Both the position numbers and the translations under genes were made by a program. From positions 34,199,134 to 34,263,133 of the forward strand of contig OX155961.1 of NCBI GenBank assembly GCA_944548615.1: a DNA stretch of 64,000 nucleotides. The letters are read 5' to 3'. This stretch comes from Micropterix aruncella. Lineage: Eukaryota; Arthropoda; Insecta; Lepidoptera; Micropterigidae. A model generated the notes under the pieces. It saw only the letters and a program-made list of their open reading frames with translations, was not told the DNA's origin and searched no databases. Positions 55,160-64,000 of the stretch are shown piece by piece; within the stretch, counting starts at the first letter, position 1; each line of letters starts with the position of its first letter.

Positions 55160-55300
55160 CAGATTTTATTTTCAGCAGTAGTTTTTGTGCGGGAAAGATA
55201 TGATCGTTCATTTTACATTCCGCTCTAACGCACTACTCTGTCTCGTTTGCATGATCTATTTTCTAATATTAATTCACGAAAAAACGCATTCGAGCCAAAA
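55160..55300 (+). mobile_element. MITE family C, right half
   Basis: Gtgcgggaaagatatgatcg, ttcattttacattccgctct, aacgcactactctgtctcgt, aaacgcattcgagcc match the right arm of the complete copies. Confidence 0.65.
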
Positions 55301-55347
55301 ATACAGAGTAAACTGTAAAATCTGAACGAAGAGCCGTGCATCTTAAT

Positions 55348-56068
55348 AGCTCCCTAAAGTTAGACAATCGAAATTTCTTGTCACTCACGTGAATTTTTCG
55401 TGCTTGACAAGCAATTTTGACTAATAGATTAATCTTTAAGACTCCATATCAGTAAAGATATCGAAAAATCGGAAGGTTCAAGACCAATCGATGTGAATTG
55501 TGAATTGATAAGCATTCCTCGAGACAAATGATTTCCAACCACTGGGTCGCGACCCCCTAGGGGTCGCGAAGATACCCCTGGGGTGTCACGGGCTATCTAA
55601 AAATAAAAATCGGAAATATTACGAAATCTTTATTTATATAAAGTGCAAACATTTACAGCTTCGAAAGAGCTTTTTACTATTGATTTTATGATTTTTTTTT
55701 GTTGATCCAAGATGGAAATAGTTAGCTACAACTTCGAAAGTTAGAAATTAAAAATTAATTTGGTATTCGGCATTGTTTTTACCAAAACTTTATTTATTGG
55801 AAGCTTACAGTTTTAACTGGGAAGATCGTAGGTAGAGAACTAAGTTAGAGCCTAAGAGGGGTCGAGTAAGAGTTTTATTTCCTTTTTACCAAAAAGGGGT
55901 TGTGATCTAATAAAGGTTTAGGAACACTGCTCTAGACGGTCAAGCAAGGTTTGACAAGCACTGCAAAAATGTAAATTTTCAAGCCATCAAGCTTAGTTTT
56001 AGACTGTCAAAATTGATTTAAAAGCACGAAAAATGTTTGACAAGAAATTTTGACCGTCTAAGGAGCCC
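55348..56068. mobile_element. MITE family E interrupted by a hAT element
   Basis: The ends agctccctaaagttagacaa and ...gaccgtctaaggagccc are imperfect inverted repeats, with inner arms aaatttcttgtca / tgacaagaaatttt. The interruption 55526-55929 carries its own target duplication. The right end is 33 bases from the neuroparsin splice donor. Confidence 0.65.
55526..55929. mobile_element. Non-autonomous hAT element, nested
   Basis: Flanked by CTCGAGAC / CTCTAGAC (55518-55525, 55930-55937), an 8-bp duplication with one mismatch. Contains gggtcgcgaccccc and agggtcgcgaa at the left and ggtttaggaacactg at the right, as in the copy at 31263. Confidence 0.82.
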
Positions 56069-56101
56069 TTTAGATTCAGATATAATTCAATTAATTCTCA
56101 C

Positions 56102-56234
56102 CTTTGCGCAGACGGTCTCATCGCAGAAATTTTTGATGAAGCCATATGTGCATTCCGTGGGTTGTTCGCAGTCTGCACACGTGGGGCAAAGTGGTGGGAT
56201 TTCAGCTCCAAAACCCAAAGCGTGATCCATGACC
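56102..56234 (-). CDS. Neuroparsin / ovary ecdysteroidogenic hormone-like peptide, internal exon
   Basis: This exon supplies the N-terminal half of the mature neuroparsin. The minus strand has an acceptor (tttgtgttttctgaaaatag) before 56234, one split-codon base, 44 codons and a donor AAG|gtgaga. It reads VMDHALGFGAEIPPLCPTCA, DCEQPTECTYGFIKNFC, DETVCAK. Six cysteines in the C-x2-C-x2-C-x5-C-x8-C-x4-C arrangement, and the closing VCAK followed by GPSESCGG in the next exon, reproduce the neuroparsin domain junction. The two exons give 106 residues with 14 cysteines. There is no hydrophobic signal peptide here, so an upstream exon to the right is needed. The internal ATG at 56228-56230 is unlikely to be the true start. 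No lesion is visible. Confidence 0.85.
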
Positions 56235-56489
56235 CTATTTTCAGAAAACACAAATAACGCAATAACACACAAATATAGGTCAACGAGGTTTTTATGCTAC
56301 AAGGACAGGTAAACAGGTTGGGAATTAAACAGGTAAAATTAACTACGATTAAAACGTAATGGCAGTGCACTTGCACTGATGCACCATATTCGCATCCCTT
56401 GAGAGAAAACTATGTTATAAAGTAGAATAAATGCAATAAAAAACATGGAATATCAAAAATTAGATATTATTTTTTTTTTAAATGCAATA

Positions 56490-57130
56490 TAATAATCAAT
56501 CTTCATAATAAAACTTAGGTGCACAAATTATTAGAATATTTTTAAATATGTATATTGTTTATATTTTAACATTGAACTAACTACCAAAAATAATTAAACT
56601 TTATTGTTCTGGCAATGATGTGTACTTTATTTTTATATAAAATTTTATATTACTTAACATATATTAAATATTAATGCCTTTTCTTTCTTCTCTTACTAAA
56701 AACTTTATTTTTCTCTTTATTTTAGTTTAAAGACTATTTTGTTTGTCATTCTCTATTTATTCGAATGTTATGTACCATTTAATGTCGATAATGGAATTAC
56801 CTTTTAATTATACGATATTTTTGTGTTTTAATTTTTATAAAAATTGAGGACTTCATTTTAGGGCAATTTAGTTTTGTTAGGATCTTACTAAAACTTTTAC
56901 ATATTACTAAAGTTTTTATACTTAAACTTTAGTTTTATTAGCATCCTACTAAAACTTTTACATTAAGTTATTGTAATATTAGAGTCCTGTCCACCCTAGA
57001 ACGGGCTAGTCAGTTGGGTGACAGAATCAAATAAGCAAAATGTTAAGGTTTGGCCATTCGCTTCCTGTTATTTTTGTAAACAAAATCAATGTTTTATAGT
57101 AATTAATTCTTATATAAATAAATAAATAAA
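56490..57130 (+). mobile_element. LINE 3' UTR, truncated copy
   Basis: Colinear in the opposite orientation with 34161-34720: ttagagtcctgtccacccta, gaacgggctagt, gttgggtgacagaatcaaat, aagcaaaatgttaaggttt, and the taaataaataaata tail at 57115. No coding part survives. Confidence 0.75.
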
Positions 57131-57221
57131 CATTATTTATTGTCTCAAAAACTCATAAAGTTGTGTAGACATTGTTTTACATTCAGATAAAACATGCGAG
57201 TAAACTTATATATCCAATCAA

Positions 57222-57858
57222 ATACTGCAGATAATGTCAACCCAAGACTTTCCCGGCAAGTAGCCAAGGACTGAATTTCATCTGCATATTATTTTTTTTA
57301 ATTAAATTGAGGAACGCTCTCTCACGGCGTCGGACGAACCCGGTTGGGTCCCGTTGCAATTGCTTCAGGCGGTGCGGTTCATTTCTCGGCTAGCTTCGGA
57401 TGGTTCGGCGGTAATGTTGAAAAAAAATATATGGCGCAATTTAAATATTATTAGTGCAGCTTGTATATGAGACATTGCAACTAAAATTGCACAATGGGAT
57501 TTCGGCCCAGCAAGACATATGTGTACCAAATTTCAAGTTCTAAGTTCAATATTTCGAGTATAATATATGACTAATACACTCCTGGTGTCCCGATTTCAAC
57601 CACAATGTTCTCAACTCTTGCCATGACCAAATGATGCTTAAATACCAATTCCAAATACCGTTTGGGCGCTATTGCGAGGGAATACATACGCAGACAGGCA
57701 GACGGACAGACACACCGACATACTTTAATCTGGAAATGATCTTAATCGTCTTAGGGATATTTCTGGGATGCTCAAAATGGATATTTTCGTCTGCATCTTT
57801 TAGGACGTTTGCAAAACTTTTCAATCTGGTCAGTTGGTGGGCCGAAAAAGTAAAAGTT
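57222..57858 (+). mobile_element. Repeat family B, full-length copy
   Basis: Begins aatgtcaacccaagactttc, ccggcaagtagccaaggact and ends ttggtgggccgaaaaagtaa. Contains ctctctcacggcgtcggacg, ggttcatttctcggctagct, tgcacaatgggatttcggcc, ttctcaactcttgccatgac, tttgggcgctattgc and a cagacaggcagacggacaga run. Best reference for the family interior. Confidence 0.78.
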
Positions 57859-57917
57859 TGCGATGTACAATTACTGGGTTAATGATTACAAAACATATAT
57901 GCAATAAGTACGGTTTA

Positions 57918-58640
57918 AGAACAGTTGGGCGGTGTCGACTACAACGGGCGAACCCGTCACCCCAGGTTGGTATAACGATATGTAATCGTTCTTTCAGCCG
58001 TGGAAAGACTTTGGGATGGAACAAACCTACCATCCAGAGCCAAGCCATCCAGAGCCAAGCCAAAGCCGCGAGCCCGACGAAGGCCAACGCCTTACGGCGA
58101 GGCACCGGGTAAGGTACTCAGCGGGCAGCCTCGCCCCCTGTCTACCAGTTTGGGAAGGATATCTCCGTTTGGAATTAACCATCAGGATACCTCCAACCTC
58201 CCGACTGGTCACGAGTGCGAAGTCGCTTGCGCGACCTCTACCTGCCGTATATTCAGCCGTGATTCAGTTTGAATCTACCACGGACCAAAAAGCATCCTTT
58301 GTCGAGCTCTGAATTCAGGATCAGGTAGCCTAATCATCATTTCAAGAGTGGTCGACGACAGGTCAACATCCACCCCCGCTGCTTAGCAGACAGTATATTT
58401 CCATAGTTTACAGACTCCTTTAGTAATTAACCAGAGTGCACAACCGGTTGGCGTCGCCGAACGGTGCGCAAACCGTCCAGTAGCGCCAGGAGGCAATCCC
58501 CCAGGAGAAACCGATCCACCAGCCATGAGGCCTGGGACGCGAGTCTTACCCCGGGTGGCCTTCCACACGAGGAGGCTTCTGAATCGTGAGTTGGACCGAT
58601 CCGAAAACACAGTGGTTCTTACGGCCCAAGCTGCACGAAA
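57918..58640 (+). repeat. Repeat family A, copy 9 (longest)
   Basis: From ggtgtcgactacaacgggcg through ccaacgccttacggcgaggc, gggcagcctcgccccctgtc, ggatatctccgtttggaatt, gtcacgagtgcgaagtcgct, tgcgcgacctctacctgc, caggtagcc, cccccgctgcttagca, cagactcc, gtgcgcaaaccgtccagtag to gaatcgtgagttggaccgat. It contains a short duplication ccatccagagccaag. Non-coding. Confidence 0.82.
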
Positions 58641-60065
58641 CCAGTCGCTACCTGTGCTACGGTTTATGAACAGCGCTCATAATTCGTACCTACCTCGTTG
58701 TTATTGCACTTTAAAATACCTGCTGCCCTTATCACAGACAACAAAGATAGTTTATTACCGATTTTCTACATCAGTATAGATTTAGTGACCCCAGTTGTGG
58801 CATTTGTGCTCAGTTGTGATCTTGATAAATTTTACGCTAAATCCTCATGACAAAAGCATTTTTTAGCATCAATTACCAGGAGCGAATTAGGTGCACTCTA
58901 TCGGTACAATTTAAGAAACTAGAAGTCTTTGTCAAAATATCAAAATAAAGCTTAAAATCTCCAATAGCATCTATGATATAGTGACTAATATATAGCCAAA
59001 TACCAGAGTATAAATAGACCTACAAGTGTGGCAACGCATTTGATCGATTCAAATGCCGCCATCAAAACATGGTTGCTTAGCTGCGGGCGTTTTAGTAAAT
59101 AGCTTCGATAGCGTAAACAAGTCGCTGTTTAACCGTTCCACTAGGCTCAAAGTGGGAACGAGTTGTCCCGCTCGCTCGTCGACCCACACGTCATGATTGC
59201 CCTGTTCGGTGCAACAACGGTTCTGTTTACACTGTGCAATGCAAATATACTAGGTTGAGACCAGCATTTACTATACACGCTGCATTGTATAAATTATGCT
59301 ACACTCGGGAGCTAGGAATCTGGGTAACCAACACAAACCTTAATATCCTGGAAACGATTGATAGCTTATTCAAATAAAAATAATTTTATTGACTATTAAT
59401 TCTACTGAAACAAATATAATAAAACTTCTTAGATGCTGTAAAGTAATGCCATCAAAAAGGCTAAAATCAAAGTAAATTATTTTTATATAATCGGACCACG
59501 AATTCACAGCATTTATTTTTGCGGTGGTCACAACATTTTCTTGGCGGTACAAAACCATCAAATAACTAATAAAATAAAACTGCGTCGGGGATAGTTTTAC
59601 CGTTCTAGCGGCGCATATTTCCGTTTCACTTAAACATTGAGCCGCTGCCGCGAGAGCATGGAGACGGAAGAACCCCGGGGGCTCAACTCACAGGGAACAT
59701 GTTCACGTCAACGACAATTTTAATAATTAATAGTTTAAAAAAAACACTAAAAACAAGCTTTTTTAAATGCACGTAAAAACCACATCATCAGACCTTGAAA
59801 CCTAATCGTGGTCAAAGTTCATTCCAAGACTTTTCTAACAAGTCCAAACACAGCTATGATACGATGTTCCATCATGAAGTTCCAGTTAATATCTTCCGAC
59901 TCCATCATCAGATCAGGTCGACAGTACCATATTATTGTATTGTCATCAGAACTACATACAGCTGCCAATTTTCATGACGCTACGATCCTTAGAAGATGGT
60001 TAAGTTAGTTACCTTAGATTCCATTATATAGTTACATACAGGTCGACCTAATAAAAACGTGTTAA
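58641..60065. other. Unassigned spacer
   Basis: The upstream neuroparsin exon and promoter might lie here or beyond the window, but no ATG-plus-hydrophobic segment with a donor could be supported on the minus strand. A GC-rich patch at 59625-59700 is not assigned. Confidence 0.4.
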
Positions 60066-60069
60066 AAAT

Positions 60070-60300
60070 CGATTAGATTCGGTCACCCCAAGACTTTCCG
60101 GCTAAGGCTGGCTAGCCAAAGGCTGATTCAAACTAAATATTACTTTCATAAATAAAATCGATAAGCGCCCTCTCTCGGCCGGCGAACAACCCATTAAGGT
60201 TCCGTCTCACAACGGCCGCGAGCTGCACGCTTCGTTTCTCGGCTAGCCTCAGGCGGCTCGGCGTTAACATTCGATTAAAATGTATGACGGAAATTAAATA
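60070..60300 (+). mobile_element. Repeat family B, left part, interrupted
   Basis: Ggtcaccccaagactttccg, ctctctcggccggcgaacaa, cgtttctcggctagcctcag and attaaaatgtatgacgg match 57230-57440. It resumes at 63971 (ttaaagtagcttgtatatta) after the mariner. Confidence 0.8.
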
Positions 60301-60462
60301 TTGGGTCCTTACCTATGAAGTTACTGTTCTATAAAGGAAATTTAAGGCCAAAAACTATGTATGAAAAATCTATATTTAATTATTAGAAATATTGCCCCCT
60401 ATTATCAATACATATTTGTCAATTTAATGGGAGTTGCTTAATTCCCCTGCTGTAAAGCTCTC

Positions 60463-63177
60463 GTGGAACCAATGAATGCTGCAAGCCAAATCAGACAACA
60501 ACGGGAACATGGCGGCACAATGATCTTCGCTAAAAACAAATACGTCACAGAAACGATTGATTTGTCACTTCTCGTAGACGAAATCCATTTTGAAGCAGTA
60601 GCAGTAAAAGTAAAGTCGTTAAATCTTGTAATTATCTGCGTGTATCGTTCGGGTGGATCCTTTGAAAATTTCATCGATAAATTCCATACGCTTCTAAATC
60701 AAACTTACAAAAATAGACAGGTATGTATTTGTGGCGACTACAACGTTAATTTTCTAACCAAATCAAAGGATAAAAATAAATTTACCAACATTTGTAAAGA
60801 ATTTAATTTCTGCCATTTATTCAAAAACGAACCCACCAGAATAGATCCGGTCACTGGCAATGAATCCCTACTTGATAACATAATTGTAAATATACCTAAA
60901 TCGAATATACGCCTAAAGACCATAGATCCCGGGTTATCGGATCATGCATTTCATGTTATTGAGATTGATGATGTTTTTAAGCGTACTCAAAATTATGTAT
61001 TTAAAACAAGGAGGAACTTTGCTAAAAGTAATCACACCGTATTTAGAAAATGGGTTGAATCGTTAAACTGGGACTATCTTCAGACAATAGATGACACTAA
61101 TATGGCCTATACGTGGTTTCACAATCGGATAAATGACTGCTTTTCGAAATCATTTCCAATAATAAGGAAAAAAGTTTATCTCCAACCTACCAACAAGCAA
61201 TGGATTACTCCAGTTCTTGTATATCGCTGTAGGTTAAAGAGAAACATATTGAAAAACAAAATGTTCAAATATGACCCTTTATATCGAAAACTCTTCAATA
61301 AAATGTATTCGAGGTTAAGAAATGATATTCGCGCAGCTAAAAGAAAATTCTACTCTCAAAAAATATTTTCCTCACGAAATAAAGTAAAAACAGCATGGTC
61401 CATTATAAACGATGAAACCGGAAAATTGAGAAAAGGATTTAGCGCATCATTATCCATTGAAATAAATAAAAAACTCGAAACAAATGCTCTGGTTTTGAGC
61501 AACGTATTCAATAACTTCTTTATCAATAAACCTTTAAGTCTGGCATCTGCAATTCAGACCCCAATTACAACAGCATATGAAAAGTTGAAATTAATGAAAA
61601 AAAATTATAATTCGATATTCCTGAAACCCACATCTGAGATGGAAATAGCCAAATTTATAAACTCATTGAAAAATAAAAAATCCACTGGGATAGACAATTT
61701 TCCAGTTGATATACTAAAGAAATCCAGTGATATTTTATCTAAACCCCTCAGTATATTATTTAATATGTCGTTAAGTAATGGTGTCTTTCCTGAATGCTAT
61801 AAAATGGCAAAAATAGTACCGGTCTTTAAAAAAGGTGATATACATAATATCGAAAACTATCGACCCATATCTTTATTGACCGTATTCTCTAAGGTTCTAG
61901 AAAAAATAATAGAAGTCAGGATACGTGAGTTTTTGAAGAAAAATAATAATTTGAGCAACACACAATTTGGTTTTATGAAAAAGAAATCGACCCAACAGGC
62001 AATGTTGAAGTGTTGCAATCAAATACATACATGTCTAAATATGAAAAGGTATTCGGCTGCCATTTTTTGTGACCTCAGTCGAGCCTTTGATTGCGTCCAA
62101 ACCGATCTTCTACTTGCAAAATTAGACTATTATGGCATCCGAGGTACGGCAAATAACCTATTCAAGACTTATCTGCAAAACAGAATGCAAAAAGTAGAAA
62201 TAGCCAATATTGGCAGAGATCTAATCGAGTCCGTAGCAACTTCCGAAATACTTACTGTCAATATTGGAGTACCCCAAGGCTCAATTCTTGGACCGTTGCT
62301 TTTCATTATTTACATAAATGACCTGAGTCCAAATCTATCTAAATGTGAAGTCACCCAATTTGCAGACGATACTAGCGCTGTAGTTGAAGCTGACAACATA
62401 AATACGCTCACTGCCAATCTCAATACATCTCTTGGTGAACTTGATGATTGGTTTAATGCGAACAAGATGTCTCTAAATATGTCTAAAACTGTTATTTTAA
62501 ATTTTAATAGCAAGACATCATCTATAAAAGTTAACTACCCGGTTGAACTTGCGGAATCAGTTAAATTCCTCGGACTACATCTGGATGCAAAGATGTCATG
62601 GAATCTACATATAGAGCATGTTAAGTCAAAACTTTCGTCAGCCTGCTATGCTCTATTACACATCAGAAATTGTTTGGAGAGAACTGAAGTAATATCGGCC
62701 TATTACGCGCTAGTTGAGTCACACCTGCGCTATGGTATTCTTTTATGGGGTAATGCAGCACACATCAACAGTGTATTCACTCTCCAGAAAAGAGCCATAC
62801 GTGCGATAGTAGGTATTGGTCCACGGCAGTCATGTCGTGAACACTTCCAAAAACTAGGGATATTGACCGTATATGCGATTTTTGCTCAAGAAGCTCTTTG
62901 CGAATTCTATTGCAATAAGAGCTCGGCCATATCCCACGAGGAAGTACATCGGCATGACACCAGGAATAAAACCCTGTATCTCCAACCGTTCATAGCACGT
63001 ACTGCCAAGTTCCAGGCGACTAGTCGATACTTAGGCCTCAAACTTTTCAATAAATTGCCCGAAAGATTAAAAGAAATTAAAAACATCGATATTTTCAAGA
63101 GATCCATCCGAGTCTATCTGCATAAAATCAACATGTATGCCCATAACGACTTCTTAAAATATTTTGAAAATACATAG
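60463..63177 (+). CDS. LINE ORF2: endonuclease (C-part) + reverse transcriptase
   Basis: An uninterrupted 904-codon frame. Residues 10-150 are the C-terminal half of an AP-like endonuclease (REHGGTMIFAKNKYV, VIICVYRSGG, CICGDYNVNFL, GLSDHAFHVIEI). Residues 400-680 are the reverse transcriptase: KKSTGIDNFPVDILK, VPVFKKGD, NYRPISLLTVFSKVLEKII, AAIFCDLSRAFDCV, GVPQGSILGPLLFIIYINDL and the catalytic FADDTSAV (62359-62373), then LNMSKTVILNF. The C-terminal tail (RYGILLWGNAA, RAIRAIVG, ATSRYLGLKLFNKLPERLK) is Jockey/CR1-type. The copy is 5'-truncated: the first endonuclease motifs and ORF1 are missing, so the ATG at 60463 is probably target (mariner) sequence and the LINE starts within about 15 bases of it. 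The absence of any stop suggests a recent insertion. Confidence 0.92.
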   Translation: MEPMNAASQIRQQREHGGTMIFAKNKYVTETIDLSLLVDEIHFEAVAVKVKSLNLVIICVYRSGGSFENFIDKFHTLLNQTYKNRQVCICGDYNVNFLTKSKDKNKFTNICKEFNFCHLFKNEPTRIDPVTGNESLLDNIIVNIPKSNIRLKTIDPGLSDHAFHVIEIDDVFKRTQNYVFKTRRNFAKSNHTVFRKWVESLNWDYLQTIDDTNMAYTWFHNRINDCFSKSFPIIRKKVYLQPTNKQWITPVLVYRCRLKRNILKNKMFKYDPLYRKLFNKMYSRLRNDIRAAKRKFYSQKIFSSRNKVKTAWSIINDETGKLRKGFSASLSIEINKKLETNALVLSNVFNNFFINKPLSLASAIQTPITTAYEKLKLMKKNYNSIFLKPTSEMEIAKFINSLKNKKSTGIDNFPVDILKKSSDILSKPLSILFNMSLSNGVFPECYKMAKIVPVFKKGDIHNIENYRPISLLTVFSKVLEKIIEVRIREFLKKNNNLSNTQFGFMKKKSTQQAMLKCCNQIHTCLNMKRYSAAIFCDLSRAFDCVQTDLLLAKLDYYGIRGTANNLFKTYLQNRMQKVEIANIGRDLIESVATSEILTVNIGVPQGSILGPLLFIIYINDLSPNLSKCEVTQFADDTSAVVEADNINTLTANLNTSLGELDDWFNANKMSLNMSKTVILNFNSKTSSIKVNYPVELAESVKFLGLHLDAKMSWNLHIEHVKSKLSSACYALLHIRNCLERTEVISAYYALVESHLRYGILLWGNAAHINSVFTLQKRAIRAIVGIGPRQSCREHFQKLGILTVYAIFAQEALCEFYCNKSSAISHEEVHRHDTRNKTLYLQPFIARTAKFQATSRYLGLKLFNKLPERLKEIKNIDIFKRSIRVYLHKINMYAHNDFLKYFENT

Positions 63178-63405
63178 CATCGTATCTACCCATTTAATCT
63201 AATACATATTATTTACCGTTAATTGTTTTGTTGTAAACTGTTATCATATAGTCTATGTTTTCGTAAATTGGTAAGTTTAAAACTATATATTGTATATCAT
63301 CTCTTGTCTAAATTGAGTAACTAATTTAAGATTAATTACTGTCATTCCTACACAATTGTATGGTTGTATTGGAAATAAATACCTTTTACTTTACTTTTTA
63401 CTTTT
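63178..63405 (+). mobile_element. 3' UTR and cttttactt tail of the LINE
   Basis: AT-rich 3' UTR ending with ggaaataaatac and a repeated acttttact tail (63378-63410). Mariner transposase sequence resumes at gaaggcgtttttcaccgac. Confidence 0.75.
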
Positions 63406-63640
63406 ACTTTGAAGGCGTTTTTCACCGACTCTTCAAAGTTGATTTTTTCCCGTGTAAAAAGTTATCGAAATTCTGTAAAAAAACAATTGGAGCAAGATCT
63501 GGCAAGTACGGTGGGTGACCAAAAGTCTCCAGCCGCAACTCCAGCAACTTTACGACTGTTTGCAGTGAAATCTGTGGTTATACGTTGTCATGCAGAAGCA
63601 GTGGCGATGAGCGATTGACAGGATCGGTTATTTAATCACG
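63405..63640 (-). pseudogene. mariner transposase fragment (catalytic part)
   Basis: The minus strand reads LLLHDNV (second catalytic D), LQTVVKLLELRLETFGHPPY, LPDLAPI and FLHGKKSTLKSR. This is the HDNAxPH...PYSPDLAPSDYH region of mariner transposase with a stop after HDNV and the third acid lost (APIV for APSD). The C-terminal end continues on the other side of the LINE at 60380-60465 as RELYSRGIKQLPL and CIDNRGQYF, matching the usual mariner end (FY.RGI..LP.RW.KC.D..GQYF). Both halves are inactive. Confidence 0.82.
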
Positions 63641-64000
63641 AGCTTCTCCATCATTGTTTGCAGTTCTTAACTGTACAGATTTAGGGTAACTGTATAGCCA
63701 GACTGCAAGAAGCTGTAATAGAAAACACCGGCACAGGATCTCATATGTGAAAATAATGCAAATTTTCAACATTACAGTGGTTGCACAAACGAAAATATTT
63801 GAGCAAAAACAAACGACAGGAAGACAAATAAATGGCTAATTCTTAAAAAAGAATAACATGGCCTTGAATAAAAATTTAATTAAATTTGACATTGCAATTC
63901 AAACTTACATAATCCAAGTTCAAAACTGCCAGTTTGAAAAAACAGCAATTACGTAGTTAAGCACCCAATATTAAAGTAGCTTGTATATTAGGCAATCCAA

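Larger units (their letters stand above)
51969..56101 (-). other. Neuroparsin intron, 4.1 kb, filled with mobile DNA
   Basis: Donor AAG|gtgaga at 56102/56101, acceptor gccag at 51969. It contains a LINE ORF1 relic, a perfect hairpin, a long family A copy, a partial family C MITE, and a MITE interrupted by a hAT element. A 16-bp tandem aactcaaagctgcggc lies at about 52819-52868. The frame at 52223-52432 and other open frames show no domain. Confidence 0.8.
60301..63968 (-). mobile_element. mariner element carrying a LINE
   Basis: The ends TTGGGTCCTTACCTATGAAG and (complement of the right end) TTGGGTGCTTAACTACGTAA are inverted repeats, flanked by TA (60299-60300, 63969-63970). Removing it restores family B. 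Transposase pieces are on the minus strand on both sides of the LINE. Without the LINE the element is only about 0.7 kb, so the transposase N-terminal part is deleted. Confidence 0.87.

Noticed and set aside
56037..56225. Plus-strand frame over the neuroparsin internal exon
   Set aside because: Antisense shadow; no start context or domain.
56098..56376. Minus-strand frame starting MQVHCHYV with a hydrophobic stretch, considered as neuroparsin signal peptide
   Set aside because: It is in another frame from the cysteine-rich exon and runs across the acceptor; no splice arrangement joins it.
57830..58105. Minus-strand frame with repeated LAWLWMAWLWM, considered a signal peptide
   Set aside because: It is the reverse of a short duplication (ccatccagagccaag) in repeat family A.
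1..64000. tRNA, rRNA, snRNA genes, CRISPR array, bacterial operons
   Set aside because: No cloverleaf with both A and B boxes, no rRNA core strings, no spacer-repeat arrays and no prokaryotic gene organisation were seen; a tRNAscan/Infernal run would be decisive.

Overview
The window looks like intergenic and intronic DNA from a moth or butterfly (Lepidoptera). The evidence is AT-rich sequence packed with transposable elements, rolling-circle Helitron copies with 3' hairpin-CTAG ends and A/T target sites, RTE, CR1/Jockey-like and RNase-H-bearing LINEs, Tc1/mariner and hAT elements, and interstitial CCTAA (TTAGG-type) motifs. I see no bacterial-style operons, no rRNA or tRNA genes and no CRISPR array. 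Almost everything is mobile DNA in successive layers of decay, so most coding stretches are broken.

One host gene is recognisable. Two exons on the minus strand (56102-56234 and 51780-51968) join in phase 0 and encode the cysteine-rich body of a neuroparsin / ovary-ecdysteroidogenic-hormone-like neuropeptide. They are separated by a 4.1 kb intron filled with mobile DNA. The signal-peptide exon is not visible.

The most unusual mobile element is a 4.79 kb DNA transposon (8284-13074) with perfect 29-bp terminal inverted repeats and a 4-bp ATAT target duplication. It is inserted in an RTE LINE. It carries a decayed multi-exon transposase gene whose 5' half is an array of near-identical 253-bp exon+intron cassettes (162-nt exon, 91-nt intron, phase 0). 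The catalytic region has D-D-E/D residues (SDGC..QNRN and HTQMEVDSVH blocks) reminiscent of Sola-type transposases; that family name is my inference.

Layout: 0-2.2 kb holds a deleted hAT element, the 3' end of an R2/R4-group-like LINE and a ~120-bp tandem repeat. 2.3-7.5 kb holds LINE tails, a Tc1-type end and copies of two abundant repeat families that I call A and B. 7.9-13.6 kb is the RTE LINE split by the exon-repeat transposon. 14.6-20.8 kb holds two Helitrons, a foldback MITE and an RNase-H LINE. 21-28.6 kb holds a LINE tail, a Ty3/gypsy RT relic, family A, a 3-bp-TSD MITE, a minisatellite and a Tc1 transposase. 31-37 kb holds a hAT MITE and a CR1-like LINE split by a Helitron with repeated heads, followed by two more LINE tails. 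38-45 kb holds the larger R2/R4-like fragment, a short Helitron, a foldback hairpin, a mariner and a Tc3-like relic. 46-50 kb holds MITEs, a Helitron and family B. 51-56 kb is the neuroparsin locus. 57-64 kb holds families A and B and a triple nest: family B interrupted by a mariner, interrupted in turn by a LINE with an uninterrupted 904-codon frame.

All coordinates and translations come from reading the sequence by eye; family names rest on recognised motifs and no database search was run.
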